Shown here: in pieces, positions 1 to 6,002 of the stretch
Layout of the letters: each line of letters starts with the position of its first letter
Numbering within the stretch: the stretch's first letter is position 1
DNA from: Thermoprotei archaeon
Lineage (GTDB): Archaea > Thermoproteota > Thermoprotei_A > Marsarchaeales > UBA168
NCBI GenBank assembly: GCA_011055275.1
Contig: DSEZ01000091.1
Location: 1-10,893, forward strand
DNA: 10,893 nucleotides
Direction: 5' to 3'
Translations under genes and position numbers: made by a program
Notes under the pieces: generated by a model
Told to the model about the DNA's origin: nothing
Database searches by the model: none
The model's input: the letters and a program-made list of their open reading frames with translations, nothing else

Positions 1-324
1 GGAATAACTCCGAACGCGACAATCATGGTAATATCAAATCCAATCTATAATTCATCCGATTCGGGCTCGGTGGACGTCCAATGGGTTTACGTGGGAAAGG
101 AGCCTTCTGGTTACTCGGTTTACCTTGACGGTCGTTACCTCGCAAGCCTCCCTCCATCGGCTTCCTCGTACACCCTTCCAGCTCTTTCGGCGGGTTGGCA
201 CACCGTTAAAATAGTTGGTTCAGACGCTTACTCCTACTTTAACCTCACATCGGCTTGGTATGCTCTGCCCAATCAAACCCTGATCCGCGCCGAGGCGGAG
301 GTACGTTTCTACTACTTGGGTTGA
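1..324 (+). CDS. C-terminal part of a secreted/cell-surface protein with a fibronectin/Ig-like domain (partial)
   Basis: The reading frame is open from the first base of the window and ends at TGA 322-324, so this is the tail of a longer protein; the ATG at 25 is probably internal. The visible 107 residues have the alternating beta-strand pattern of a fibronectin type III or Ig-like domain, including YSVYLDGRYL followed by a strand with AGWHTVKIVG, typical of archaeal and bacterial extracellular proteins. Four N-glycosylation sequons (NAT, NSS, NLT, NQT) lie in this short stretch, which fits an extracytoplasmic location. There is no C-terminal transmembrane anchor; the protein ends EVRFYYLG. 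The upstream part, which would show a catalytic or binding domain and signal peptide, is outside the window. The precise function is unknown; the fold assignment is by pattern only. Confidence 0.7.
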   Translation, partial: GITPNATIMVISNPIYNSSDSGSVDVQWVYVGKEPSGYSVYLDGRYLASLPPSASSYTLPALSAGWHTVKIVGSDAYSYFNLTSAWYALPNQTLIRAEAEVRFYYLG

Positions 325-749
325 ACGCGCGCTCTGCCCAAGTGATCGGGTTAAGGGAACACTTTATCGCATCGATTCTACCGCTTCAGCTGCACATCAC
401 GATCCAAAAGCTACTGGCGTAACCTGCATCTTGCGTAAGGTCATGTGATCGATAAAAACATCATCATCTTTTCAGGGGGGCGTTTCATGGTGTTGGAAGT
501 GCTCGGGACAACTTGGCCTAAAGGAGCAGGGAGAGCATGCTGATCATGCGTGCAAGCTTGTACCAGGAAAACCACTGGTAGTTCCTGACTTGGGTATACC
601 AAAAGTCTTTCGCTCTGATCTTAGGAAGCGGCTAAGTCAGCTCAATATCGCTTTTGGGCTTGATCGTTCATGCGTCGTGATAACAGCAAAGAGCCCAGGT
701 TTGCTATGGTTCCCTTCACGGATCCTTAACTAACTCATGACTTCTGCCA
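325..749. other. 425-base spacer with no intact gene
   Basis: This lies between the stop of the first protein and the convergent end of the polyprenol kinase gene. It contains a broken coding remnant (listed separately, 449-733) and small inverted repeats: GCATG/CATGC at 535-548, TACCAG/CTGGTA at 561-580, and the overlapping CAGGAA/TTCCTG at 564-587. No RNA gene and no convincing promoter is seen. Confidence 0.5.
449..733 (+). pseudogene. Possible decayed coding remnant, unrecognised
   Basis: One plus-strand frame stays open for about 94 codons (449-730) and ends at TAA 731-733, but it has no credible start codon. Its second half reads like real protein: it includes GKPLVVPDLGIPKVF, then DLRKRL, then VVITAKSPGLLWFPS. 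An ATG at 487 opens a different frame (MVLEVLGTTWPKGAG) that stops after 18 codons, so the gene may have begun there and been shifted by an indel near 530. I do not recognise the family. The open frame could also be chance. It is reported because this window clearly contains other broken genes. Confidence 0.3.
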
Positions 750-1481
750 TTAACAGAGTATTAACCAAAGGCTTCTCAGGATCGCTGGGGCCAGCATGTG
801 GGCCATAACGAGGACCGAAAGAGCCACCACTGGCACAGCTATGTTGTCATCTAGGTGCTTCTGCCTTTCCGCAAGGGTTGAGAGGATTGCAGCTAGCACC
901 CCTGCCCAGCCCAGAAACATACCCAAGGGGGCAGATGTCAAAAGCATTGCAGCGCTTCCTTCCCAAGCCTTTGCTCTTTCCCTGTACCGGAGGTTTCTGA
1001 CTATTTCAGTAACGCCATCTCCTACCGCCATGAAAAGGACAGGGATCACGCCAAGGAGAAATGAGCGATCAAGGAACCACGTTAGAAAGATCACTAAGCC
1101 CCACATAAGGGTGAAATGTACCTCGTACGTATTGCCTGGATCTTGAAACCAAGTGAAAAGCTTCCCTGTCTTATGAGGGACGTAAACGGCCACTGTCAGC
1201 AAGAGCGCCATGACCAATGGTATGACTGGTTCCTTGAAAGTGAATGGAATTAAGGCAGCTACTATGCCTGCCGCAAGTATGTGTATCGTTTTTCTGCCGA
1301 AGTACGTGGCGGACATAGGTGGGTATCCCTTCTTTACCGCCAGGTCGTAAACCCACTTCGATACGAAGTAAACTACAAAAATGACCCAGAACATAAGGAC
1401 CGTGGCAGGCAGAACGTCATGAAGCATGGCGGAGGGAGTTATTCCTTCCCAGCTGAACATAAATTTCAGGCGCTTAAGCAC
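750..1481 (-). CDS. Dolichol/phytol kinase family (SEC59-like) CTP-dependent polyprenol kinase
   Basis: This is an integral membrane protein of 243 residues with about seven hydrophobic segments. The family's conserved motifs appear in order: RKTIH at residues 63-67, GDGVTEI at 154-160, KAWEGSAA at 171-178, and DDNIAVPV at 211-218. This pattern is characteristic of the COG0170 group (dolichol kinase, phytol kinase, yeast CTP-dependent diacylglycerol kinase), which phosphorylates a lipid alcohol using CTP. In archaea such an enzyme would make or salvage dolichyl or geranylgeranyl phosphate for N-glycosylation or ether lipids; the substrate cannot be told from sequence. The start is GTG at 1479-1481. 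An ATG eight codons in (1458-1460) is an alternative. TAA directly precedes the GTG in frame. It lies downstream of the aldolase on the same strand but 216 bases away, with its own TATA-like box. Confidence 0.8.
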   Translation of the reverse strand: MLKRLKFMFSWEGITPSAMLHDVLPATVLMFWVIFVVYFVSKWVYDLAVKKGYPPMSATYFGRKTIHILAAGIVAALIPFTFKEPVIPLVMALLLTVAVYVPHKTGKLFTWFQDPGNTYEVHFTLMWGLVIFLTWFLDRSFLLGVIPVLFMAVGDGVTEIVRNLRYRERAKAWEGSAAMLLTSAPLGMFLGWAGVLAAILSTLAERQKHLDDNIAVPVVALSVLVMAHMLAPAILRSLWLILC

Positions 1482-1510
1482 TTAAGCTATGTGTCCCCTC
1501 ATAGAGATCA

Positions 1511-1520
1511 GCATATAATG
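1511..1520 (-). promoter_or_regulatory. TATA-like box for the polyprenol kinase gene
   Basis: The minus strand reads CATTATATGC, centred about 34 bases ahead of the GTG start. Transcription about 26 bases downstream of the box would give a very short leader of roughly 9 bases. A GAGGGG at 1495-1500 could act as a ribosome site only if transcription starts further upstream. There is no strong BRE. Confidence 0.4.
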
Positions 1521-1626
1521 GCACAAGCGGCCATCCATCTTGGTGATTCTTGGGCGGACCACGGCGTCGCCTGGAACGAAGTTGCACTGATCCTGTAGCT
1601 CAGGCACAGAAAAAGGATTTACATAG

Positions 1627-1644
1627 AAAGCTGACGGCAGCTTT
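1627..1644 (-). terminator. Perfect 7-bp stem-loop downstream of the aldolase gene
   Basis: AAAGCTG (1627-1633) and CAGCTTT (1638-1644) form a perfect 7-bp stem with a 4-base loop, about 54 bases past the aldolase stop on the minus strand. The arm ends in T residues on either strand. It may be a terminator or RNA 3'-end element, or an operator. The function is inferred from position only. Confidence 0.3.
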
Positions 1645-1697
1645 TGGTTAGTTTGCTGCCCAGCGGCAAGAGCGTTGACTCGCATAGAAGGTCTGTT

Positions 1698-2510
1698 TTA
1701 AGACATCTTTGAAACTATTTCCCTGAACTTTGCGCCTTGGTTTTTCCAGAACTCGTAAAGGATGTTCACGTCCGTTCCTATGCTAAAGTCCTTCACTCCA
1801 AGCTCAACGTATTGCTTTATCAAGTCGAGGTTCGCGGTTGCCAGCTCCACCCTCGGGCGCTTGCCCATCTTGATAGCTGTCTTTATGCTCTTCAGCTCAG
1901 CCTCCTTTACCTTCGGGTCGGATAATCCCCAGGGCTTACCTGGCTCGCCGCTTAGGCCTACGCTCAGCGCGTAATCCCATGGCCCGAACTGAACCATTTC
2001 AAATCCCTTCAAGGACAGGATCTCTTCCAAATGATCCAAGGCGCTCTTCTTCTCTATCATAAGGGCGATGACGGCGTCTTCTGCGAACCTTCTGTAATCC
2101 GATACGGAGAAATTATCAAATACGTATCCCCCAACCCTGAAGTTGCCAATGCCCATCTTTCCCTGCGGTTCCAACCTAACCGAGCTCACGGCCTCCTCAA
2201 CATCCCTGGCATCCCTTATGTTTACGAATAGGAAGTTCTGAATGCCGGACTGCAATGCCTTGCCTGCTATGTACGATCTTGGCACTTCATCGATCTTCAT
2301 CATAGATGACATGCCGTACAGCTCGCACGTCCTTGCTATGTTCTCTAGGTCGTAAAGGTCCCATGGGCCATACTCCCCAACGAACTCGACATAGTCAAAG
2401 AGTCCCGTCTGGCCTACCAGCTCATATATGCCCGGCCATGAGCTCAACACGCGTGTTCCAAGGGTTGGCTTATCTTCCTTAATTGCCTCTCTTAGCCTGT
2501 TTATCTTCAA
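1698..2510 (-). CDS. HpcH/HpaI aldolase (2-keto-3-deoxy-sugar-acid type) with variant active site
   Basis: The protein has 270 residues, the usual length for the HpcH/HpaI metal-dependent class II aldolases, which cleave 2-keto-3-deoxy acids to pyruvate plus an aldehyde. The N-terminus (RLREAIKEDKPTLGT) matches the family start. Both metal ligands are present: Glu153 in MIEKKSA and Asp179 in GPWDY, followed by GLSGEPGKP. The usual catalytic His of the EH motif is Tyr47 here (VGEYGPWD), and the Arg that binds pyruvate (R70 in E. coli HpaI) aligns with Lys72 (MMKID). The enzyme therefore belongs to a divergent subfamily whose chemistry may differ. The start is TTG at 2508-2510, supported by the family N-terminus and by a TATA box centred 25-26 bases upstream (leaderless). 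The class is firm; the substrate is unknown. Confidence 0.85.
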   Translation of the reverse strand: MKINRLREAIKEDKPTLGTRVLSSWPGIYELVGQTGLFDYVEFVGEYGPWDLYDLENIARTCELYGMSSMMKIDEVPRSYIAGKALQSGIQNFLFVNIRDARDVEEAVSSVRLEPQGKMGIGNFRVGGYVFDNFSVSDYRRFAEDAVIALMIEKKSALDHLEEILSLKGFEMVQFGPWDYALSVGLSGEPGKPWGLSDPKVKEAELKSIKTAIKMGKRPRVELATANLDLIKQYVELGVKDFSIGTDVNILYEFWKNQGAKFREIVSKMS

Positions 2511-2530
2511 CTTAATCTAAAGGACCGCTC

Positions 2531-2546
2531 TATTAAAAGTTTGACT
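2531..2546 (-). promoter_or_regulatory. BRE/TATA promoter of the aldolase gene; decides a TTG start
   Basis: On the minus strand the box CTTTTAAT (2532-2539) is preceded by AAGTCAAA. Its centre is 25-26 bases ahead of the TTG at 2510, the spacing expected between an archaeal TATA box and the transcription start. This supports a leaderless mRNA that begins at or next to the TTG codon. Confidence 0.6.
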
Positions 2547-2593
2547 TAGGATGGGTTGAAAAATAACCTCCTATGGATTTAATTACTTAACGT

Positions 2594-2657
2594 AACCGAA
2601 AGGAGCTCGTAACGGTTTCTCAAGGCGCCCCTCATTGACAAAACTCGCTAGGGGCGC
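2594..2657. repeat. Two tandem inverted repeats (stem-loops)
   Basis: The first pair is AACCG (2594-2598) with CGGTT (2613-2617), enclosing the palindrome GAGCTC. The second is a perfect GC-rich 8-bp pair, GCGCCCCT (2625-2632) with AGGGGCGC (2650-2657), with a 17-base loop. They sit about 85-150 bases upstream of the aldolase start on the opposite side of its promoter, so they could be an operator region or a small structured RNA. Confidence 0.35.
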
Positions 2658-3267
2658 AGGGTTAACGACATGCCTCGTTTGTGCTATGCATATAGTCGCA
2701 TTGCCCAGCGATCGTGATAAAGCAAACTTACTTTTCGTTAGCGGCGAGCTTTTTCACCTGTTTCGGCCCAGCCTTTAGATCGTGGGCATCTCAAGGATTA
2801 AGACCCGAAAGACCTCGATAAACTTCGCATGATTGGCCGCATTGGGAGATCTATATTGCCAAATGTGACACTAGATGTGACTATGTATGCTTTCCTTCGG
2901 GCATGCAAACTTTCATTGATCGTTGAGCGGGCAGAGCCTTTAATTAAAGGGAGATAGGTTGTACAGAAAGATCTTCCACTTCGTTTTTGATTTACTGAAA
3001 CATGAGGAAAGCAGCTGGAAAAGCGACGTGAAGCAAGCCGGCTTTACTTCCGGTCGCATTTAATTTGTCCCTTGCGTGACTTAGAGAATTGAAGCTATCC
3101 GAGCACAACTTTGCATTTACTGATCACGGGGTTAAACAGCTCCACGTTTTGACGTTGTGCGAGTCATTCAGAGCCTGCGCTCCACATGCGAGGGGATTTG
3201 CTTGAAGTTCGCTTTGGCTAAATAACCGTTGATCGAATAAGTCCCGAAACCAGGCAAAGGTGGAACG

Positions 3268-3284
3268 CAAAATAGACTTATATT
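3268..3284 (+). promoter_or_regulatory. BRE/TATA promoter of the AEC carrier gene
   Basis: CTTATATT at 3277-3284 is preceded by the A-rich stretch CAAAATAGA, a good archaeal BRE/TATA arrangement. Transcription about 26 bases downstream would begin near 3306-3308. That leaves a leader of about 65 bases before the GTG start, consistent with the Shine-Dalgarno sequence found there. Confidence 0.5.
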
Positions 3285-3360
3285 CTCCCCTTTGCGAGGC
3301 TTGCGTTGAGGTTAGGATGGGTGCTGCCACTATTGGAGATGCGTCTGACGACACAGAAAC

Positions 3361-3371
3361 AGGAAGTGATC
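3361..3371 (+). promoter_or_regulatory. Near-perfect Shine-Dalgarno sequence fixing the carrier's GTG start
   Basis: AGGAAGTGATC differs at one base from AGGAGGTGATC, the full complement of the archaeal 16S rRNA 3' end. Six bases separate AGGAAG from the GTG at 3373, and TGA 3367-3369 closes the frame upstream. Unlike its neighbours, this gene therefore seems to be translated from a leadered mRNA. Confidence 0.65.
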
Positions 3372-3372
3372 C

Positions 3373-4287
3373 GTGCAGTTGACCCTTGAAGTTGCCCCGG
3401 TCCTCAGGTCGATCGGTGTTCTCTTTGCAGTTATGTTTGCCGGTTTTTTCTACAAGAGTTGCCTTAGAAAGTTCAGATGGTACTCCTTTACGGCAAGGAC
3501 TCTTTTCGATATCGTATACTGGGTGCTTACCCCCCTTACCTTCATAAAGAGCTTTTCGGCTACAGGGGTTACCAGCGTCCTGCTTTTTCCCTTTATCGCA
3601 TTAACAGCCAACTTGATCGCGGCTGGATCAATCGTGTGGAGGATGGATTTTGGCGACGGTCAGACAAAGCGCATCGTCTTGATTCACAGCGTTAACCAAA
3701 ACAACCTATTCATAGGATATCCGGTGCTGTACTCTGCATTTGGTAATGCGACCATGTCCCTTTACTTTGGTCTCGTCGCCTTCGTTTACACGATACTGGT
3801 CCCTGATATCATTGGAAACGGAAAGCCGTCCATGAGGACTTTTTTGGTGAACCCCGTTATATTGGGTTTCGCCTTTGGAAATGTCATACATTACGCTGTT
3901 CCCTCCGTAGCTTGGCACGTTCCCTATCTCCTTTTTTGGACTTCAAACGCCCTTGTTTACCTCTCAATTTTTGTGATGGGCATGCAGCTTTCGTTTAGCG
4001 CGCGCGTGCTAAAGGGGAAGCTCAGACACGCCCTTTACGTCATAGGGCTTATGAGGTTTGTTCTCAATCCGCTGATTTATGTACCCTTCATTTTTATCTT
4101 TCGCCTGCCTCGGCTTTTCGCGTACGAATCCCTACTACTAGGTATAATGCCTCCAGCTACCCTTAACACGGTCATGGCGCTAAAATACAAATGGGATCCC
4201 GAATTTGCATCATCATCGACTTTAATACTGACCGTGATCAGTTTGGCCCTTGCCACAGGATTGATCATCGGTTTCAACGCAATGTAA
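3373..4287 (+). CDS. AEC-family (auxin efflux carrier-like) transporter
   Basis: This is a 304-residue membrane protein of about ten helices in two five-helix halves, the usual size and topology of the AEC family (malonate and other organic-anion carriers, related to plant PIN proteins). Family landmarks are NQNNLFIGYPVLYSAFG at residues 108-124 at the end of the first half, NPVILG at 160-165, RFVLNPLI at 228-235, and MPPATLNTVMALKYKW at 259-274 followed by DPEFASSSTLIL in the second half. It would sit in the cytoplasmic membrane; substrate and direction are unknown, although dicarboxylates or amino-acid-like compounds are usual. The GTG start is fixed by the Shine-Dalgarno sequence. It stands alone, with its own promoter and a stem-loop just past its stop. 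The gene is intact. Confidence 0.8.
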   Translation: MQLTLEVAPVLRSIGVLFAVMFAGFFYKSCLRKFRWYSFTARTLFDIVYWVLTPLTFIKSFSATGVTSVLLFPFIALTANLIAAGSIVWRMDFGDGQTKRIVLIHSVNQNNLFIGYPVLYSAFGNATMSLYFGLVAFVYTILVPDIIGNGKPSMRTFLVNPVILGFAFGNVIHYAVPSVAWHVPYLLFWTSNALVYLSIFVMGMQLSFSARVLKGKLRHALYVIGLMRFVLNPLIYVPFIFIFRLPRLFAYESLLLGIMPPATLNTVMALKYKWDPEFASSSTLILTVISLALATGLIIGFNAM

Positions 4288-4291
4288 TTTC

Positions 4292-4327
4292 AAGAATCCT
4301 CCGTCTACAATGAGGATCTTTTATCTT
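4292..4327 (+). terminator. Stem-loop plus T-rich tract after the carrier gene
   Basis: Five bases past the stop, AAG-A-ATCCTC (4292-4301) pairs with GAGGAT-CTT (4312-4320), with one bulged A and a 10-base loop, and is followed by a T-rich run (CTTTTATCTT, 4318-4327). Position and T tract fit transcription termination. Confidence 0.5.
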
Positions 4328-4635
4328 GGGGATCGTTGCCAGAATTTGAGAAGCTCAAGTTATGAGAGTGGCTTTGGTGTTGAAGGAGGATTGGCTGAGC
4401 AATGTCTTTAAGAGACGGTGAGCTCAAGTGTGCAGCAAGCTGCAAGTCCTTTTGCAGAAAAATTAGCAAGAAAGCTCCGAGCTTCAGGGAGGGGATGAAT
4501 TGCGAAGTACTTATGCATTTTTGGCCTTTTAAATAGGTCAGTGCTGAAGACCCTCAAAGTACGCCTATACCTTAACGAGGACCAGAGGGTTCTCCCTCTC
4601 TCAGATATTGTGTGATAAAGGTAGGGCGGGCCACG

Positions 4636-4866
4636 CTCTAACCCACGCCTGCGGATACGCCACTGGTGGGATACCTTCAGCGGGAAGGCATCAGCCACGC
4701 GTCGTTGAACCAGAACCTCACTCCCTTTAGGGATGAGAGGATGTCAGAGCTGCTAGCCGCTAAAGTAAAGCCCATGGAACTTTGTAACGTACCAGAGCTC
4801 TTTCCTTTTCAGCTTAGCGCTAAGAACGATGTGGTAAGTACACGCGGATCTGTACGAGAAAAGTAA
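4636..4866 (+). pseudogene. Possible gene remnant, unrecognised
   Basis: This frame is open from just after a TAA ending at about 4641 to TAA 4864-4866. It lacks a good start (the GTG at 4666 has no promoter or ribosome site at a proper distance). It contains protein-like segments: GYLQREGISHASLNQNLTPF, then ERMSELLAAKVKPMELC, then VPELFPFQLS. No family was recognised. It may be the 3' part of a broken gene that began near 4362, or chance. Confidence 0.25.
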
Positions 4867-4892
4867 GGCTGGAGAGAGCTACACGGACGTGG

Positions 4893-4905
4893 AAACGCTT
4901 TTACG
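4893..4905 (+). promoter_or_regulatory. TATA-like promoter of the TauE/SafE-family gene; favours the ATG start at 4925
   Basis: AAACG followed by CTTTTACG (4898-4905) resembles BRE plus TATA. Its centre is 23-24 bases ahead of the ATG at 4925. This favours a leaderless start there over the GTG at 4889, which lies upstream of the box. Confidence 0.45.
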
Positions 4906-4924
4906 ATGTACCTATGTTTCGCTG

Positions 4925-5698
4925 ATGATCCCCGGGATACTCTTCTACTTCACGGCAATCGCCCTTGGGGTGATGGTGGGAGCTGCCACTGGGCTTACGG
5001 GGACTAGTGGAGTTATTATCGTTGTGCCCTTTCTTCTTTACGCAGGGCTAAGCTTTCCATCCTGCGTAGGATCGAGCCTTTTGGTGGACCTTATAACGAG
5101 TTCCTCGGTGGTATATCAGTACTTCATCCACAATAACGTGAGTTGGAAGGTGGCTGTTAGCATGGGCGCTGGTGCCATTCTTGGGGCCTGGACGGGCGCT
5201 AGGGCGTCTGTTTCGCTGCCCCAAGGGCTGTTGGTTTTCGCTTTTTCCCTGTTTTCGTTCACCATGGGCTTTGAGTTCTGCAGAAGAGCGGTAAAGGAGA
5301 TGCAGATAAGCGCCACGAGACTCAGAGTAAGTAGGAGAAGAGCTTACTTTATTGCGTTCACCGCGAGCATAGGAATAGGTTTGTTGACCGGGACCCTTGG
5401 AGCGAGCGGCGGGATGATGTTTTTCGCGTTGTCTATGGCCCTATTCAGCTCGGACGTGAGGTTCATGATAGGAACGGCGACCCTCGCCATGATGCTTTCT
5501 GCTTCCAGCGGCGTGCTCTCATATGCCATGCTTGGCAGGGTTGACTTGTTTGATTCTGTTATCATTGGCGCTGCATCTCTGATGAGTGGTTACGTGTTTG
5601 CCTCTTACGCTCAAAAGATCTCGCAGAAGACCATAAACGCGTTCCTATCTGCCCTATTCTTCTGCGTGGGCATACTGGTGCTATTCAAGGCCCTCTAG
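4925..5698 (+). CDS. TauE/SafE-family membrane permease (sulfite/organosulfonate exporter-like)
   Basis: The protein is 257 residues from ATG 4925 (269 if the GTG at 4889 were used) and has about eight hydrophobic segments. It has the internal duplication typical of the COG0730/TauE-SafE family: a glycine-rich first helix motif ATGLTGTSGVIIVVPFL at residues 21-37 and its counterpart TGTLGASGGMMFFALS at 155-170, separated by a basic cytoplasmic loop (TRLRVSRRRA, 131-140). The C-terminus (KTINAFLSALFFCVGILVL) is also as expected. Known members export sulfite, sulfoacetate or other small anions; many have unknown substrates. There is no sulfur gene nearby, so an organic-acid role is possible. 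The ATG start is preferred because the protein then begins at the first helix and the promoter box fits. The gene is intact. Confidence 0.8.
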   Translation: MIPGILFYFTAIALGVMVGAATGLTGTSGVIIVVPFLLYAGLSFPSCVGSSLLVDLITSSSVVYQYFIHNNVSWKVAVSMGAGAILGAWTGARASVSLPQGLLVFAFSLFSFTMGFEFCRRAVKEMQISATRLRVSRRRAYFIAFTASIGIGLLTGTLGASGGMMFFALSMALFSSDVRFMIGTATLAMMLSASSGVLSYAMLGRVDLFDSVIIGAASLMSGYVFASYAQKISQKTINAFLSALFFCVGILVLFKAL

Positions 5699-6002
5699 GG
5701 GTCACGTCCTCAGAGATCATGAGTTCCAAGTCCTTTGGTGGAGTTGCGGCCTTTAAGGCATAAAAGCTATCGTTTATTGCGCTGGCTTTAGGCTAATGCT
5801 CAACCATGTTAGGTTAAGTATGCAAGTCGTGAAAAGCGCAGTCAGGGCATCATGAGGCTAAGGCATGGCTAAGCGATGCGGGGGCAAGCGCTCCATTGGC
5901 CTGTCCCTGGAAGCTTAGTTAGGGACTTGCTTGGATGATTTGTGTGCCGGAAATAAATATGTATTCATACGAAAGTTTTTTAAATTCACGCTGGTCTAAT
6001 TC
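5699..6002. other. 304-base spacer ahead of the broken SDR gene
   Basis: No gene is seen. It contains an inverted repeat GTCCCT (5903-5908)/AGGGAC (5921-5926) with a 12-base loop, which can be extended by GCAA (5884-5887)/TTGC (5927-5930) across a bulge. The SDR promoter is at its right end. Confidence 0.45.
5970..5984 (+). promoter_or_regulatory. BRE/TATA promoter of the SDR pseudogene
   Basis: CGAAAG (BRE) at 5970-5975 is followed by TTTTTTAAA (5976-5984), centred about 23 bases before the ATG at 6003, so the mRNA would be leaderless. A small inverted repeat GTATTCATAC (5961-5970) abuts the BRE and could be a repressor site. The promoter looks intact although the gene it serves is broken. 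Confidence 0.65.

Larger units (their letters stand above)
2511..3372. other. 860-base intergenic region without an intact gene
   Basis: This separates the divergent aldolase and AEC carrier genes. It holds the aldolase promoter at its left edge, two tandem stem-loops (2594-2657) and the carrier's promoter and leader at its right edge. The middle, about 2660-3260, shows only short frames on both strands. A minus-strand frame near 2690-2800 reads AGPKQVKKLAANEK and then a stop, which may be a last trace of a gene but is not convincing. No RNA gene was recognised. Confidence 0.5.
4288..4924. other. 640-base spacer, probably gene remnants
   Basis: Besides the terminator (4292-4327) and the TauE-family promoter (4893-4905), no intact gene is seen. 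An ATG at 4362 opens MRVALVLKEDWLSNVFKRR and stops at 4419-4421; other short stretches such as VLKTLKVRLYLNEDQRVL (from 4540) end at 4613-4615. Together with 4636-4866 these may be pieces of one broken plus-strand gene. I do not recognise it. Confidence 0.35.

Noticed and set aside
796..1598. Plus-strand open frames at 796-1146 and 1281-1598
   Set aside because: They lie opposite the polyprenol kinase gene, and their translations show no family pattern; they are antisense shadows.
1482..1685. 67-residue minus-strand frame directly before the polyprenol kinase GTG, in the same frame and separated by one TAA
   Set aside because: It could suggest an N-terminal extension broken by a stop, but the translation (MRVNALAAGQQTN...) has no membrane or family pattern, and the kinase is full length without it.
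3124..3354. 76-residue minus-strand frame upstream of the AEC carrier
   Set aside because: There is no promoter or ribosome site, no recognisable domain, and it overlaps the carrier's promoter and leader; probably chance.
4408..4698. 96-residue minus-strand frame between the carriers
   Set aside because: The composition is Arg-rich without a pattern and there is no start signal; the plus strand reads more protein-like here.
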